Positions 43,075 to 52,077 of a stretch of 64,000 nucleotides of DNA are shown here, piece after piece (within the stretch, counting starts at the first letter, position 1; every line of letters starts with the position of its first letter). The stretch is from assembly GCA_964597315.1 (NCBI GenBank), contig CAZQXD010000008.1, positions 40,109 through 104,108 of the forward strand. The letters run 5' to 3'. Both the position numbers and the translations under genes were made by a program. The notes below the pieces were generated by a model. The model was not told the origin of the DNA. It ran no database searches and worked only from the letters and a program-made list of their open reading frames with translations. The stretch comes from CAZQXD01 sp964597315. Its GTDB lineage: Bacteria; Pseudomonadota; Gammaproteobacteria; Competibacterales; Competibacteraceae.

Positions 43075-44250
43075 CTATTCAAAGTTCACAGCTTGTTCGA
43101 ACAATTTTCTATTTTGGTCAACAATTGTGTCATTTTGAAGATAGCTCAATCCTGCTGTCATAGCTCGTTTAGACCATTCGTCAAACTCTTTTTGATCCAT
43201 TTTAACAAACAACTCGATAGTTTTATGGAACTCGGATACATCTTCCAGTGGCAAGTCATAACCAATACCTTGAGCGTATAAATCTTTCCATGGAGTTCGA
43301 TTACTAATCAGGACTGGGCAGCCAGCACAAAGTGCCTCAAGAATTACATGACCGAAATTCTCCCCAAGCGTTGGAAATAAAAGAAGATGATGTTGACTTA
43401 ACGAGTCGTGAATTTTTTCAGGTGGAAGAACACCATGATAAGTGACCACTATATTTTTTGGAAGTTGTTTAATAATTTTTTGGCATTCTTTCCAATACTC
43501 TATATCCTCTGTAGGGCCATAAATATTGAAATCAACATTGCTTTTAACGCTTTGCAGAATATGCAAGGCCCCATGTAAATTTTTATTTTTTGAAACCCTT
43601 GAAATAAATATTATACTTAAAGAATCAATCAATTTAGTTTTTTTCGTTATTGGATTTATTTTTAAGGCACGATAATCAGCCAAGTTTGGCGCCACAGTAA
43701 TCATGAATTTATTTGGTTTACGCTGGCCCACATTAAGCCAATATAATATAGCTTCTTTTTCTTGACTGCTGGATGCATGCCAATTAATTTTCTCATATAA
43801 GCCAAATTGTTTTGCCAACCACATATATCGAGTCTTTTTTTTTGATTTTAAACTTAATGCACCAGAAAACAATTCACCGCGTGGAGCTAAAACAATTGGC
43901 ACATTTCTTATTATATAACATCGCCTCATTATTAATGTAATTATAGTTTTAGGTGAAAAAAAACTATTCAAATAAATTAAATCATAATCTGTGTTTTTTA
44001 ATGCACTAAAAAAAATATTTAAACCTTTAATCCCTAAAGGCAAATATAATACTTTAGCTTTATTTACACAATACCATGTATTTATGTTGATATTTTTGTA
44101 TTGAATTTTTTCACCTAAATCATAGCAAGATGTTACAATTTTAAACTCAAATATTTCACCAAGCCGATCAACCATATTGGCAATAGTTCGGATTGGACCC
44201 CCGGCTTTAAAACCAGGAATGTAATAATCACATAGAAGCAATATTTTCAT
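43075..44250 (-). CDS. Glycosyltransferase family 4/1 (GT-B)
   Basis: This 391-residue protein has an N-terminal KILLLCDYYIPGFKAGGPIR segment, typical of GT-B acceptor domains in this class, and a C-terminal donor domain with IIFISRVSKNKNLHGAL, the LLLFPTLGENFGHVILEAL motif (EX7E type) and GCPVLISNRTPW. It should transfer a sugar within the repeat-unit assembly. Composition is strongly AT-rich, unlike the GT4 at 36730. No clear ribosome binding site precedes the ATG. Confidence 0.88.
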   Translation of the reverse strand: MKILLLCDYYIPGFKAGGPIRTIANMVDRLGEIFEFKIVTSCYDLGEKIQYKNININTWYCVNKAKVLYLPLGIKGLNIFFSALKNTDYDLIYLNSFFSPKTIITLIMRRCYIIRNVPIVLAPRGELFSGALSLKSKKKTRYMWLAKQFGLYEKINWHASSSQEKEAILYWLNVGQRKPNKFMITVAPNLADYRALKINPITKKTKLIDSLSIIFISRVSKNKNLHGALHILQSVKSNVDFNIYGPTEDIEYWKECQKIIKQLPKNIVVTYHGVLPPEKIHDSLSQHHLLLFPTLGENFGHVILEALCAGCPVLISNRTPWKDLYAQGIGYDLPLEDVSEFHKTIELFVKMDQKEFDEWSKRAMTAGLSYLQNDTIVDQNRKLFEQAVNFE

Positions 44251-44464
44251 ATTAAGCCAGCTTTAAAAATGTCAATGACATATATTTAAAAATTAAAAAA
44301 CTCTTTTGAGAGTTCAAATTCAAATTCAATGATCACTTATGATCTTAAGTTTTAACTCTGCATCATTTTCGTAAAGTTGGTCAATAAAATTGTATAAATT
44401 TATCGGACTATTTCTCCCATATTTTTGAAAATCACTTGATCACCAAGCCCTCTTCAAAGCTCTG
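44251..44464. other. AT-rich spacer, no feature recognised
   Basis: This 214-bp spacer lies between the polymerase and glycosyltransferase genes. It is very AT-rich and holds no recognisable gene or strong terminator. Confidence 0.4.
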
Positions 44465-45841
44465 TTATCTATGGTTTACCGAAAGTTTGACAAGCATTAT
44501 TGTGGCTAAAGCAAAAAACAACCCACCAGATAGTACAATCATTTGTATCATAACAGCTGATAGATCCCCAGTTCTATTAAACATTAAAAACGAATAAATC
44601 CCTGTACCATATAAAAAAAGATACCAAATATTATTAGACATTTTAGATTTATTATAAAGAATTCCAATTATCAATCCAAATAATATATATAACAAAATAA
44701 CCAAAAACCACCACCCAGAAACATAGGCAGTTACAAACCCAAATATTGTCAGGCCGGAATCACCATATCCACCTCGATATATCTGATACATGATCCTTCC
44801 AATATTTTCATATTGCTCTTTTTCTGCCCAAAAATAACCTGGAATTAGTTGATATAGCCAAGCAACCCAACTAAACATAAAATCACCAATTTCATACCTA
44901 TGTCCCATATCTTTCAATACAGACATTGATACATCTAAATTTGCAAGATCACCACCTATATTTTGATAATCATTCATTAAAAATTGAAATACTATATCAA
45001 TAGTATCAAGAGTAATATCAAAAGCCAGCATTGTGCGAACAGCCTTTACTACATATAGAATTGACACGCCCATTAAAAATATTATTGCTAACTTTCCTTG
45101 ATTCGGTAATCTATATATTTTGGAGTATAAAAGAAAATAAATAAAAATTAACCAAACCAAAGGCCCTGTTCTTCCGTAAATTCCAAGTATGATTAGGGAA
45201 GACAATAGCAGTGTTAAGGAAAACAATCTTGGGTTTTTTGCCGTTGAGATAATAGCCAAACAAGAAGACCCTATAATTAAGCTGCCTATTAAAAAAAATA
45301 CACCTCCTCCAGAAACATTTTTTGATGCGGAAAAATTGCTTAATAACCAGACAATGCCTCCAAGCTTGCTATAATAAATATAAAATGATATCACTCCAAT
45401 AAAAAATAACAGCAACACAATAACATAATTAACTTTATTATATATTAATAAATTTATTTTTGAAGTTTCACGAAAAAACACGTTGCTGAATGCATACCCA
45501 ATAGCAAATGAACCCAATGAACAAAGCGAAAGAACGATCACCTGAAAAACATACATTAACAAATATTGTTCATTTGAGTAATAAAAATAATTAGAACTAA
45601 CATTGAAAAAAAGCATCATAAATGCTCTGCTATACAAAATTAATAGTAACAACAATGAGTATAAGGCAATTGGGTGAAAAATATCCTTTTTAAAAAATTT
45701 CCAAAAAACAAAAATACATATAAATAAGCTTATACAATACACATTAAACATAGCAAATGTAGTGTCAGACCAATAGAATAGACCAATGCCCTCAAGCACA
45801 AATGCAACAAGCAATGTCAAGATGATTAAAAAATTACGCAT
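44465..45841 (-). CDS. Wzy-like polysaccharide polymerase (multi-pass membrane protein)
   Basis: This 458-residue protein has about twelve hydrophobic segments and a long loop of about 90 residues in the middle-to-late part (around LAFDITLDTIDIVFQFLMND to YENIGRIMYQIYRGGYGDSG, cited as end points). That topology is typical of O-antigen/capsule polymerases, which join lipid-linked repeat units in the periplasm. Sequence conservation in this class is very low, so the call rests on topology and on the presence of flippase, transferase and export genes around it. The start is the ATG at 45841; a TTG one codon earlier is less likely. Confidence 0.75.
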   Translation of the reverse strand: MRNFLIILTLLVAFVLEGIGLFYWSDTTFAMFNVYCISLFICIFVFWKFFKKDIFHPIALYSLLLLLILYSRAFMMLFFNVSSNYFYYSNEQYLLMYVFQVIVLSLCSLGSFAIGYAFSNVFFRETSKINLLIYNKVNYVIVLLLFFIGVISFYIYYSKLGGIVWLLSNFSASKNVSGGGVFFLIGSLIIGSSCLAIISTAKNPRLFSLTLLLSSLIILGIYGRTGPLVWLIFIYFLLYSKIYRLPNQGKLAIIFLMGVSILYVVKAVRTMLAFDITLDTIDIVFQFLMNDYQNIGGDLANLDVSMSVLKDMGHRYEIGDFMFSWVAWLYQLIPGYFWAEKEQYENIGRIMYQIYRGGYGDSGLTIFGFVTAYVSGWWFLVILLYILFGLIIGILYNKSKMSNNIWYLFLYGTGIYSFLMFNRTGDLSAVMIQMIVLSGGLFFALATIMLVKLSVNHR

Positions 45842-45871
45842 CAAATTTTTTTTTGAAAATTATCATGAATT

Positions 45872-46759
45872 TTAATTATTAGTGAAATCTGCCCAGGGGG
45901 CTTTTTTATCAAAAGTACTAAGCACTAAATCAACATCACTTTTATAATATTTTTTAAGTAACTCTCGATCATTTTTATTAGGACCTTCATGATATGTTGC
46001 TTTGACATTCGCTTGGGTTTCAAACCAGAAAATCAATCCATGTAATGTTTGCTTTGGAATAAAGAATTTTATCAATCGTTTAATCCAGCTTGCATTTTTT
46101 ATCCATCGTTCAAATGCAGGAAATCTTTTATCACCGCTTTTATGATACTTCTTTTTAATATGCTTGTTGTCTGAAAAGTATTCAATGTTTAAAAAATCAC
46201 ATATTTCATTTACTGTTGCGACTGGATTAATATTTAGATTTTCTGAAAAAGAAATGTGTATGTTTTTTTTATCGAAAAACTGTAAATAATTACTTAATAT
46301 TCTTCCATACTCTCCAAACGCAAAATACTCGTGATTCTCAAAATGTTCGTCACCATTCAATGATTTCTGCCGATTTATCAAGTCAAGCACTAAAGTAGAA
46401 AAATTCTTATTCTCTAATTCTCGTCTTTTTAACATTCTATAATGCGAATATGCACGATCAATTGGATTTCTCAAAATTACAATCAACTTCACATCAGGAA
46501 ATACATTAAATATTCGCTCTGGAACATAGTCATAAAACATATACTGCGGAGAAGCCTCACCTACAAGGTTGTTACGATTACAATTCAAAAACCACTGACC
46601 ATACCAAGTCAGACCTTTAGAGTAATATTCTTCTCTGGAAAAAAATTCAATTTCTTTTTTAACTGGCATACATATGTTAGGGTGCGCAGAAAGATAGCGG
46701 AATAATGAAGTGGTTCCTGCTTTCTGCGCTCCAATGATAATAAAATCAACTGTTGACAT
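45872..46759 (-). CDS. PAPS-dependent sulfotransferase
   Basis: This 295-residue protein starts at an ATG preceded by AAGGAG. The 5'-phosphosulfate-binding loop IIIGAQKAGTTSLFRYLSAH is at the N-terminus and the 3'-phosphate site LIVILRNPIDRAYSHYRML is near residue 100; both are diagnostic for sulfotransferases of the heparan/NodH type. It is cytoplasmic or peripheral, with no membrane segment. In this locus it should transfer sulfate from PAPS to a sugar of the exopolysaccharide. The PAPS source may be the Sat-CysC fusion in the same gene array (52078-53790). The composition is AT-rich, like its neighbours. Confidence 0.9.
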   Translation of the reverse strand: MSTVDFIIIGAQKAGTTSLFRYLSAHPNICMPVKKEIEFFSREEYYSKGLTWYGQWFLNCNRNNLVGEASPQYMFYDYVPERIFNVFPDVKLIVILRNPIDRAYSHYRMLKRRELENKNFSTLVLDLINRQKSLNGDEHFENHEYFAFGEYGRILSNYLQFFDKKNIHISFSENLNINPVATVNEICDFLNIEYFSDNKHIKKKYHKSGDKRFPAFERWIKNASWIKRLIKFFIPKQTLHGLIFWFETQANVKATYHEGPNKNDRELLKKYYKSDVDLVLSTFDKKAPWADFTNN

Positions 46760-46822
46760 AATGTTTCTCCTTAAAAAATACCATGTGAATATATAAAAAC
46801 TAGTGATACTAGTTTATTAGGC

Positions 46823-47604
46823 TCATAAAAAGAATTCAGTAGTGGATAAGTGTACAAATCCATCTTCATCCGCAGGCAAACCATGCCATTGTACCAAGAC
46901 ATTAAACGCCACCATGATAAAGGCCAATCGAGTACGCACATACTCGCCCGATGAGCCACTTTCTTCAGATGAGCCAGCTCCATGAGCATCGAAAAGATGG
47001 TCTCCACCAGCATGCGACCATTCCACTGTCCTTGCGGGCAGATTTTCAGGTTCGAAGGATCGCCCTCAGCAGCATGAAAGCCCAAATCGCCCCGTACCAG
47101 CATCTGATCGCTGAGCGCCTCGATCAGGGGGCGGAAGCGCTTGTCGTGGATGTTCGCCGGTGCCCAGCGCCAGCCCACCACCCGGCCTAGGCGATTGAGC
47201 AGCACGTCCAGCGTGACGCCGACAATCCAGCGGTGGATCCCTCCCCCTCCCAGGCCACGACCCTGGCGGCAAGAATGAATCATTTCAATACCTTTGGTAT
47301 CAATCACACCCAGCAGGGTGGGTTGAGCCATAAACCGACAACTCCACTGCCAGTGGGTTTTGAACAGCCGCATCAAGCGGGTGCGCTCGGGCAGATGCGG
47401 TGACAGCTTGACGAAGTCCCGTTTCAGCCAGCGGTAATGGGCCCGAGCACTACCTCCTTTGAGGGCGTAGAGCAGCGCCAAGGTGACCACCTCACTGGGC
47501 CACAGCCGGGCTTGAGGGTGTTTAGGCACATTCTGCATCTGATCATCTACTCGACAGAACACGTCAATGAGAAAGTTGGTGGTGGTCGTGGGCGCATCCA
47601 TCAT
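46823..47604 (-). pseudogene. DDE transposase gene of an insertion sequence, frameshifted near its 3' end
   Basis: The main frame from the ATG at 47604 carries a transposase-like sequence (NFLIDVFCRVDD, WPSEVVTLALLYALKGG, GVIDTKGIEMIHSCRQGRG, VRGDLGFHAAEGDPSNLKICP and the Glu region WNGRMLVETIFSMLMELAHLKKVAHRA). After that, around 46930-46950, the natural continuation EYVRTRLAFIMVAFN, then VLVQWHGL and a TTEFFL end, is in another frame and stops at 46823. The main frame instead runs into an unrelated AT-rich tail to 46771. A one-base loss would explain this. I am unsure of the IS family. I could not find inverted repeats. GC content is much higher than in the surrounding cassette. Confidence 0.75.
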
Positions 47605-47733
47605 CAGATCACATCGATATCCTGATTTTTCAGTAATTTTACGACCTGAGTACTTTGCCTGGATCGCTAAAAACTGTGGCATCGGGGATTTCGAACGGTT
47701 TCTTAAAAAAACTAACAATGGCATTGCTTGGTT

Positions 47734-48618
47734 TTATCTATAAATACTTTTAAACAATATTTTAAGAATAAAAAAAGCACCAAATTTTTGAAGTATATAT
47801 TTACGGGATTCATAAGAATATTTTTTAATAAAATACTCTTTATCAGTATTTATTGAATCAATGCTTCGATCTTCTTTATGTAGAACATTAATCTCTGGAA
47901 TATATATTCTTTTTAACCCTAGTTTTTCGCACTCCAGAGCCAGCAGATCCTCTTCGCCAAACATAAAAATATGGTCATCCAATTTTTTTATTTTTTTTAC
48001 AAAATCTGCAGTAAGTATCATAAAACTTCCATGTAAAGCATAAACATCCCTCTGTGTGTCAGAGCATTTTTCGACACTTTGTTTATTCATTACTTTTTTT
48101 TGTTTAAATCTCAAGGATTGAGCAACCGGAAAAAACTTATACACAAAGCTTCTAACACCATCCATCCATTTTGGAAAAATAATATTCATACAATAAATCA
48201 GATTTATATTTTCAACAGAAGGATTTTGTAATTTTCCATCTAAAGTTAATATTTTTGGTCCTACAATTCCAACTTGTTTTAATTCAAGTGAATCTAAAAT
48301 ATCCAAAATATTTATTGATTTTAAAATTGTATCATTTGTCGCGATTATCGCATTATTACATCCGCATTCAATTAAATAATTTATGCCAAAATTATTTCCA
48401 CCAGAATAACCTAAATTTTCATTTGTCCGCAATAATACAACTTCGTCTATATTGCCAAACTCTGATGATAATTGTTCATATGAATCATTTTCTGAACAAT
48501 TATCTACAACTACAACAATATAATCTCTTCTATTAATTTCAAGAATGGTTGCCACGCATTCTTTACAGTCAAGATAATTATTATAATTTAAAACCACAAA
48601 GCCATATAAATATTTCAT
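47734..48618 (-). CDS. Glycosyltransferase family 2
   Basis: This 294-residue GT-A enzyme opens with FVVLNYNNYLDCKECVATIL and VVVVDNCSENDS, then NLGYSGGNNFGINYL and the acidic pair region IIATNDTI in place of the usual DxD. The late segment FMFGEEDLLALECEKLGL resembles the ED motif of rhamnosyltransferase-like GT2 proteins. It should add a sugar during repeat-unit synthesis. The composition is strongly AT-rich. It lies 12 bp after the flippase gene on the same strand. Confidence 0.9.
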   Translation of the reverse strand: MKYLYGFVVLNYNNYLDCKECVATILEINRRDYIVVVVDNCSENDSYEQLSSEFGNIDEVVLLRTNENLGYSGGNNFGINYLIECGCNNAIIATNDTILKSINILDILDSLELKQVGIVGPKILTLDGKLQNPSVENINLIYCMNIIFPKWMDGVRSFVYKFFPVAQSLRFKQKKVMNKQSVEKCSDTQRDVYALHGSFMILTADFVKKIKKLDDHIFMFGEEDLLALECEKLGLKRIYIPEINVLHKEDRSIDSINTDKEYFIKKYSYESRKYILQKFGAFFILKILFKSIYR

Positions 48619-48630
48619 TTTATCATCTCT

Positions 48631-49935
48631 TTATTTGAATAAATTCATAAAAGGCAATGTTAATATTTTTATTCGCATCCATACTATAACAGCTAATATA
48701 ATATTTTGTGCTATCATGGTTATTGAAGTTGCCAACGCAGCACCGGTTGCTTCAAACAAGGGAATAAGAAAAATACTCAGAGCTAAGCAAAGCATTGTAC
48801 TCAAGCCCATGACATTCCTGTAAATCGACTCATTGCCAGACATAATCAGTAACATTCCAACAGAACCTGTTAATATATTCACAAACTGCCCAATTAATAG
48901 TATTAAAAACACAAAATCACCTGACACAAAGTCTTCTCCAAATATTTTCATTATTGAGCTTGAGAATATCAAACAAACCAGAACGAACGGAGTAGCAACA
49001 ACTGTAACTATTGTTGCTGAACTACTAGCCACAACTTGCAATTCTTTAATCTTATTTTGGCTATAAAGTGTAGCAAATTTTGGCGCAACAACACTGTTAA
49101 TGGCTACTAAAAAAAAGCTTGCCAAAGATGCTGTTCTATTCGCAACACCAAATATTCCAATTTGTTCACTCGCCGAGACGACACCCAACACGATTGTAGG
49201 TGACCAAGTTACTATCAAATTTAATATGGTTGCTCCAAAAAGCGGAAAACTACTTTTAAGTAATTTATGGTGTGAAAATCGAGACAAACAAAACTCTTTA
49301 CCAATCTTGCTTTTCTTCCATAAGCAGTAACTAATGATCAAGTTAATATATACAGCAGCGATGTATGACCATATTGCGCCATAAATATTAAATGTGGGCA
49401 CTAATAAAATAACGCCAATCAATGATAACAGCGGTACCCAAAAGCTAATTATGGATATAGCCTCAGCAACTTTGTTTAGTCCTTGCAGCACGTAAGCATT
49501 TAAACTAAATATTGTTATAGGTAATATACTTAAAGACATCCAAATTAGTAGATACTGCATTTCAGGCTTTGAAAATACAACATTAGCCAACCATGGTGAG
49601 ATAAAAATTATAAAAAAAATAGCTAAAAATGATCCAAAAACACCAAACAGTATTGCATTTTTACGAACTTTTATAATATTTCCCCAATCATTGTTGATTC
49701 TCAAATGTGCCACATATCGCACTACTGCATTATCTAACCCAATTCTGGATAAAACTGCAAATATTAATATTATTGTTTGCGTTAAAAAATATAATCCGGT
49801 TCCTTCAGATCCTAACAGTCGCCCTAAAAAAACACTGAACAAGAATGAAAACAAAGCAGCCAACACTTTAATAAAAAAGATTATTGATGAATTACGAAAA
49901 ATTTCAACTACTACAGCACTAATTTTTTTACTCAT
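48631..49935 (-). CDS. Wzx-like oligosaccharide flippase
   Basis: This 434-residue membrane protein has about twelve transmembrane segments, an N-terminal FSFLFSVFLGRLLGSEGTGL segment and basic loops, as in the MOP/PST flippase family (RfbX/Wzx). It would turn the lipid-linked repeat unit to the periplasmic face for the Wzy-like polymerase. The composition is AT-rich; it is the right-hand (upstream) end of the AT-rich cassette. Confidence 0.88.
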   Translation of the reverse strand: MSKKISAVVVEIFRNSSIIFFIKVLAALFSFLFSVFLGRLLGSEGTGLYFLTQTIILIFAVLSRIGLDNAVVRYVAHLRINNDWGNIIKVRKNAILFGVFGSFLAIFFIIFISPWLANVVFSKPEMQYLLIWMSLSILPITIFSLNAYVLQGLNKVAEAISIISFWVPLLSLIGVILLVPTFNIYGAIWSYIAAVYINLIISYCLWKKSKIGKEFCLSRFSHHKLLKSSFPLFGATILNLIVTWSPTIVLGVVSASEQIGIFGVANRTASLASFFLVAINSVVAPKFATLYSQNKIKELQVVASSSATIVTVVATPFVLVCLIFSSSIMKIFGEDFVSGDFVFLILLIGQFVNILTGSVGMLLIMSGNESIYRNVMGLSTMLCLALSIFLIPLFEATGAALATSITMIAQNIILAVIVWMRIKILTLPFMNLFK

Positions 49936-50074
49936 AGCGACTCATATTACAATAAGACTAATATACATTAAAATCTGTATCTTGACTTTCGTTTTTAGAT
50001 ATTTTTTATGGACTAAAAAGCTAAAAAAGCCTGTCGAGATTAGCCATGATTGATTAAATAGTCGTATCCAAAAT

Positions 50075-51493
50075 CTAAACAACTGTTGTTACCATCTTGC
50101 ACCGTAAATCCATAGCCTCAATCCTGTCTCGCAAGTTCCTTTTGACGTCAAGATCACCATGAACAAGTCTGACCTGGGATGGTAAGCGCCGCATATTTTT
50201 CAAAAACCTCAAAAGGTCAGACTGCCCCGCATGAGCCGAATACCCCCCAATCGTATGCACCTCCGCCCGAATCTCATACCGCTCCCCATCCAGTTCCACC
50301 CATCCCCCTTTCGGTCCGTACCGCTGAATATCCCGCCCCGGCGTACCCTGGGCCTGATAGCCCACGAACAGCACATCGTTTCTGGAGTCCCCGAGTATCG
50401 CTTTCAGATAATTCATCACCCGCCCACCGGCGCACATGCCGCTGGCGGCGATCACCACCGCCGGGCGACCGGTTTTGGCCAGGTACTTTACCGTTCGCAG
50501 ATGGTCTCGATGACTATCTATGGTCGTCAGTTGCTCGAAGGACAGAGGATGCCTGCCCATCGTGACCCGTCGCTTGGCTTCCTTATCCCAGTAGGGCTGC
50601 AACTGCCGGTAGGCTTCCGTGAAACGACTAGCCAGGGGCGAATCCACAATGATTTCCAGATCCTCCCAGGGCAGCCCCTTGGCCGCCGCCTTGCCCCGGC
50701 AGCGGTGAATGATGTCCTCCAACTCGTAGAGCAACTCCTGGGTCCGACCGATGCTGAAGGCTGGAATCAGTACTGTACCCCGGTCCTGCAAGGCATGCTC
50801 GATCACCTTGCGCAGGGTCTCCCGCCGCCCCTTGCGGTTCTCATGGTCACGGTCGCCGTAGGTGCTTTCCAACACCAATACATCGGCGCTATAGGGAGAT
50901 TTTGGAGCGGGCAACAGGGGAGTGTTGGGGGCGCCCAGGTCGCCGGAGAAGACCACCTTTTTGGCGGCCCGGCCCCGGCCGATCCGGCATTCCACATAGG
51001 CTGATCCCAGAATATGACCGGCGGGTTTCAATTTGATGGCCAGGTCCCGGCCCCGCCCCACGTCGATAGACTCCCAGCGACTGTATGGCAAGGGCACAAT
51101 GCGCTCCCGAAGCACCCTCAGAAACCGCGCCACCAACCGACGATCGCGGGTGAAGCCCACCTTGATGGCATCCTCCAGCACCAAGGGCAGCAGGATGGCG
51201 GACGGTTCGCTGCAATAGATGGGACCGCTAAACCCGGCGGCCAGTAGATAGGGAATCCGCCCCACATGGTCGATATGCACATGGGTGGCGACGAGCGCCC
51301 GGATGTGGGCGATGGGAAATTCGATCTCCAGGCGCTCCGGCCCAGCGCGACCGTTTGGGGAGGTCTCCGCGCCTTGGAACAGGCCACAATCCACCAGAAT
51401 GGCGGCGTCGTCGGACAAACGCAGCTCGTGGCAGGAACCGGTCACGCCGGTCACCGCGCCATGATGAATAATGTCAAAACCGTCCCCGTCCAC
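50075..51493 (-). CDS. Metallo-beta-lactamase/beta-CASP hydrolase (RNase-J/CPSF73-like, RNA-metabolism type)
   Basis: This 472-residue protein starts at a GTG after AAGAGGG. The metal-binding motif THVHIDHVGRIPYLL is intact, with later ligands in KPAGHILGSAYVE and VVFSGDLGAP. The beta-CASP insert shows VLVLESTYGDRDH and AFSIGRTQELLYELEDI, followed by IIVDSPLASRFTEAYR, IAASGMCAGGRVMNYL and the HTIGGYSAHAGQSDLL end. This family acts on RNA (5'-end or internal cleavage), but some members have other roles. It is odd inside a polysaccharide locus. It lies 19 bp after the HEPN remnant, so the three genes may form a unit. Confidence 0.9.
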   Translation of the reverse strand: MDGDGFDIIHHGAVTGVTGSCHELRLSDDAAILVDCGLFQGAETSPNGRAGPERLEIEFPIAHIRALVATHVHIDHVGRIPYLLAAGFSGPIYCSEPSAILLPLVLEDAIKVGFTRDRRLVARFLRVLRERIVPLPYSRWESIDVGRGRDLAIKLKPAGHILGSAYVECRIGRGRAAKKVVFSGDLGAPNTPLLPAPKSPYSADVLVLESTYGDRDHENRKGRRETLRKVIEHALQDRGTVLIPAFSIGRTQELLYELEDIIHRCRGKAAAKGLPWEDLEIIVDSPLASRFTEAYRQLQPYWDKEAKRRVTMGRHPLSFEQLTTIDSHRDHLRTVKYLAKTGRPAVVIAASGMCAGGRVMNYLKAILGDSRNDVLFVGYQAQGTPGRDIQRYGPKGGWVELDGERYEIRAEVHTIGGYSAHAGQSDLLRFLKNMRRLPSQVRLVHGDLDVKRNLRDRIEAMDLRCKMVTTVV

Positions 51494-51512
51494 AATCCCT
51501 CTTCCGTTTTAT

Positions 51513-51698
51513 TTACAGCTCGGCGATTTCCCCGTCCAACCGGGCCGACATACTCTTCAAACGTTCCAGCACCAACTCAAAACGCTGTCTCGCCGCATCC
51601 CGGATGAACTCATCCTTGGGCCGGGCCAGCGCATCTGCCAGGCGTTGCGCGGCGCGCCCCAGTCGGCCCCGCAGCCCCTGCAAACGCTCAGTGCTCAT
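51513..51698 (-). CDS. Truncated HEPN (HI0074/HepT-like) protein
   Basis: The frame encodes 61 residues from the ATG at 51698. The segment LARPKDEFIRDAARQRFELV is the N-terminal half of HI0074-type nucleotidyltransferase substrate-binding proteins (the HepT partner of MNT antitoxins). The rest of that family, including the RX4-6H active-site region, is absent, and the frame ends in a short unrelated helix. It overlaps the end of the MNT gene. It is either a decayed HepT or a shortened partner that only binds the nucleotidyltransferase. Confidence 0.6.
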   Translation of the reverse strand: MSTERLQGLRGRLGRAAQRLADALARPKDEFIRDAARQRFELVLERLKSMSARLDGEIAEL

Positions 51699-52017
51699 CC
51701 AGCAACACCGCATGACCCAGCACCCGGCCCATGAAGTCTGCCGAGGACCTTCCCAGGTCTACCAACTCTACACGTTGCAGCACCGGCAAACCTTCCAAAT
51801 CACCGCGTAGCCGTTCTATCTGTGCCAACGGGAACGCCCCCTCGCCCAGGACGGCCAGATCATAATCCGACCGGGGCGTTGCCCTGCCCTGGGCGCGCGA
51901 TCCAAATAAATACAGCCGATAGGACCGACCCACCAGATGCCGGGCCACCGTTTCCACGATGGCGCGGCGCAAGGCCTCGGGCAGTTGCGTCGTGCTGGAA
52001 ACGGATGCATCGGACAT
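51688..52017 (-). CDS. MNT-type nucleotidyltransferase (MntA/HI0073-like)
   Basis: This 109-residue minimal nucleotidyltransferase has the polymerase-beta signature LFGSRAQGRATPRSDYDLAV, which provides the GS and the DxD metal-binding pair. In MntA/HepT modules this protein is an antitoxin that adds AMP to the HEPN toxin. The partner here overlaps at 51513-51698 but looks truncated. The pair sits between sat-cysC and the beta-CASP gene. Confidence 0.85.
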   Translation of the reverse strand: MSDASVSSTTQLPEALRRAIVETVARHLVGRSYRLYLFGSRAQGRATPRSDYDLAVLGEGAFPLAQIERLRGDLEGLPVLQRVELVDLGRSSADFMGRVLGHAVLLDEH

Positions 52018-52077
52018 CTAGCCCACCCTGGATAACAACCTGCGTACTCTACAGCTATCCCGCGACCTGGAAAATAA

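Noticed and set aside
46771..46822. AT-rich C-terminal tail of the transposase frame as genuine protein
   Set aside because: The transposase consensus continues in another frame, so the tail is out-of-frame flanking sequence.
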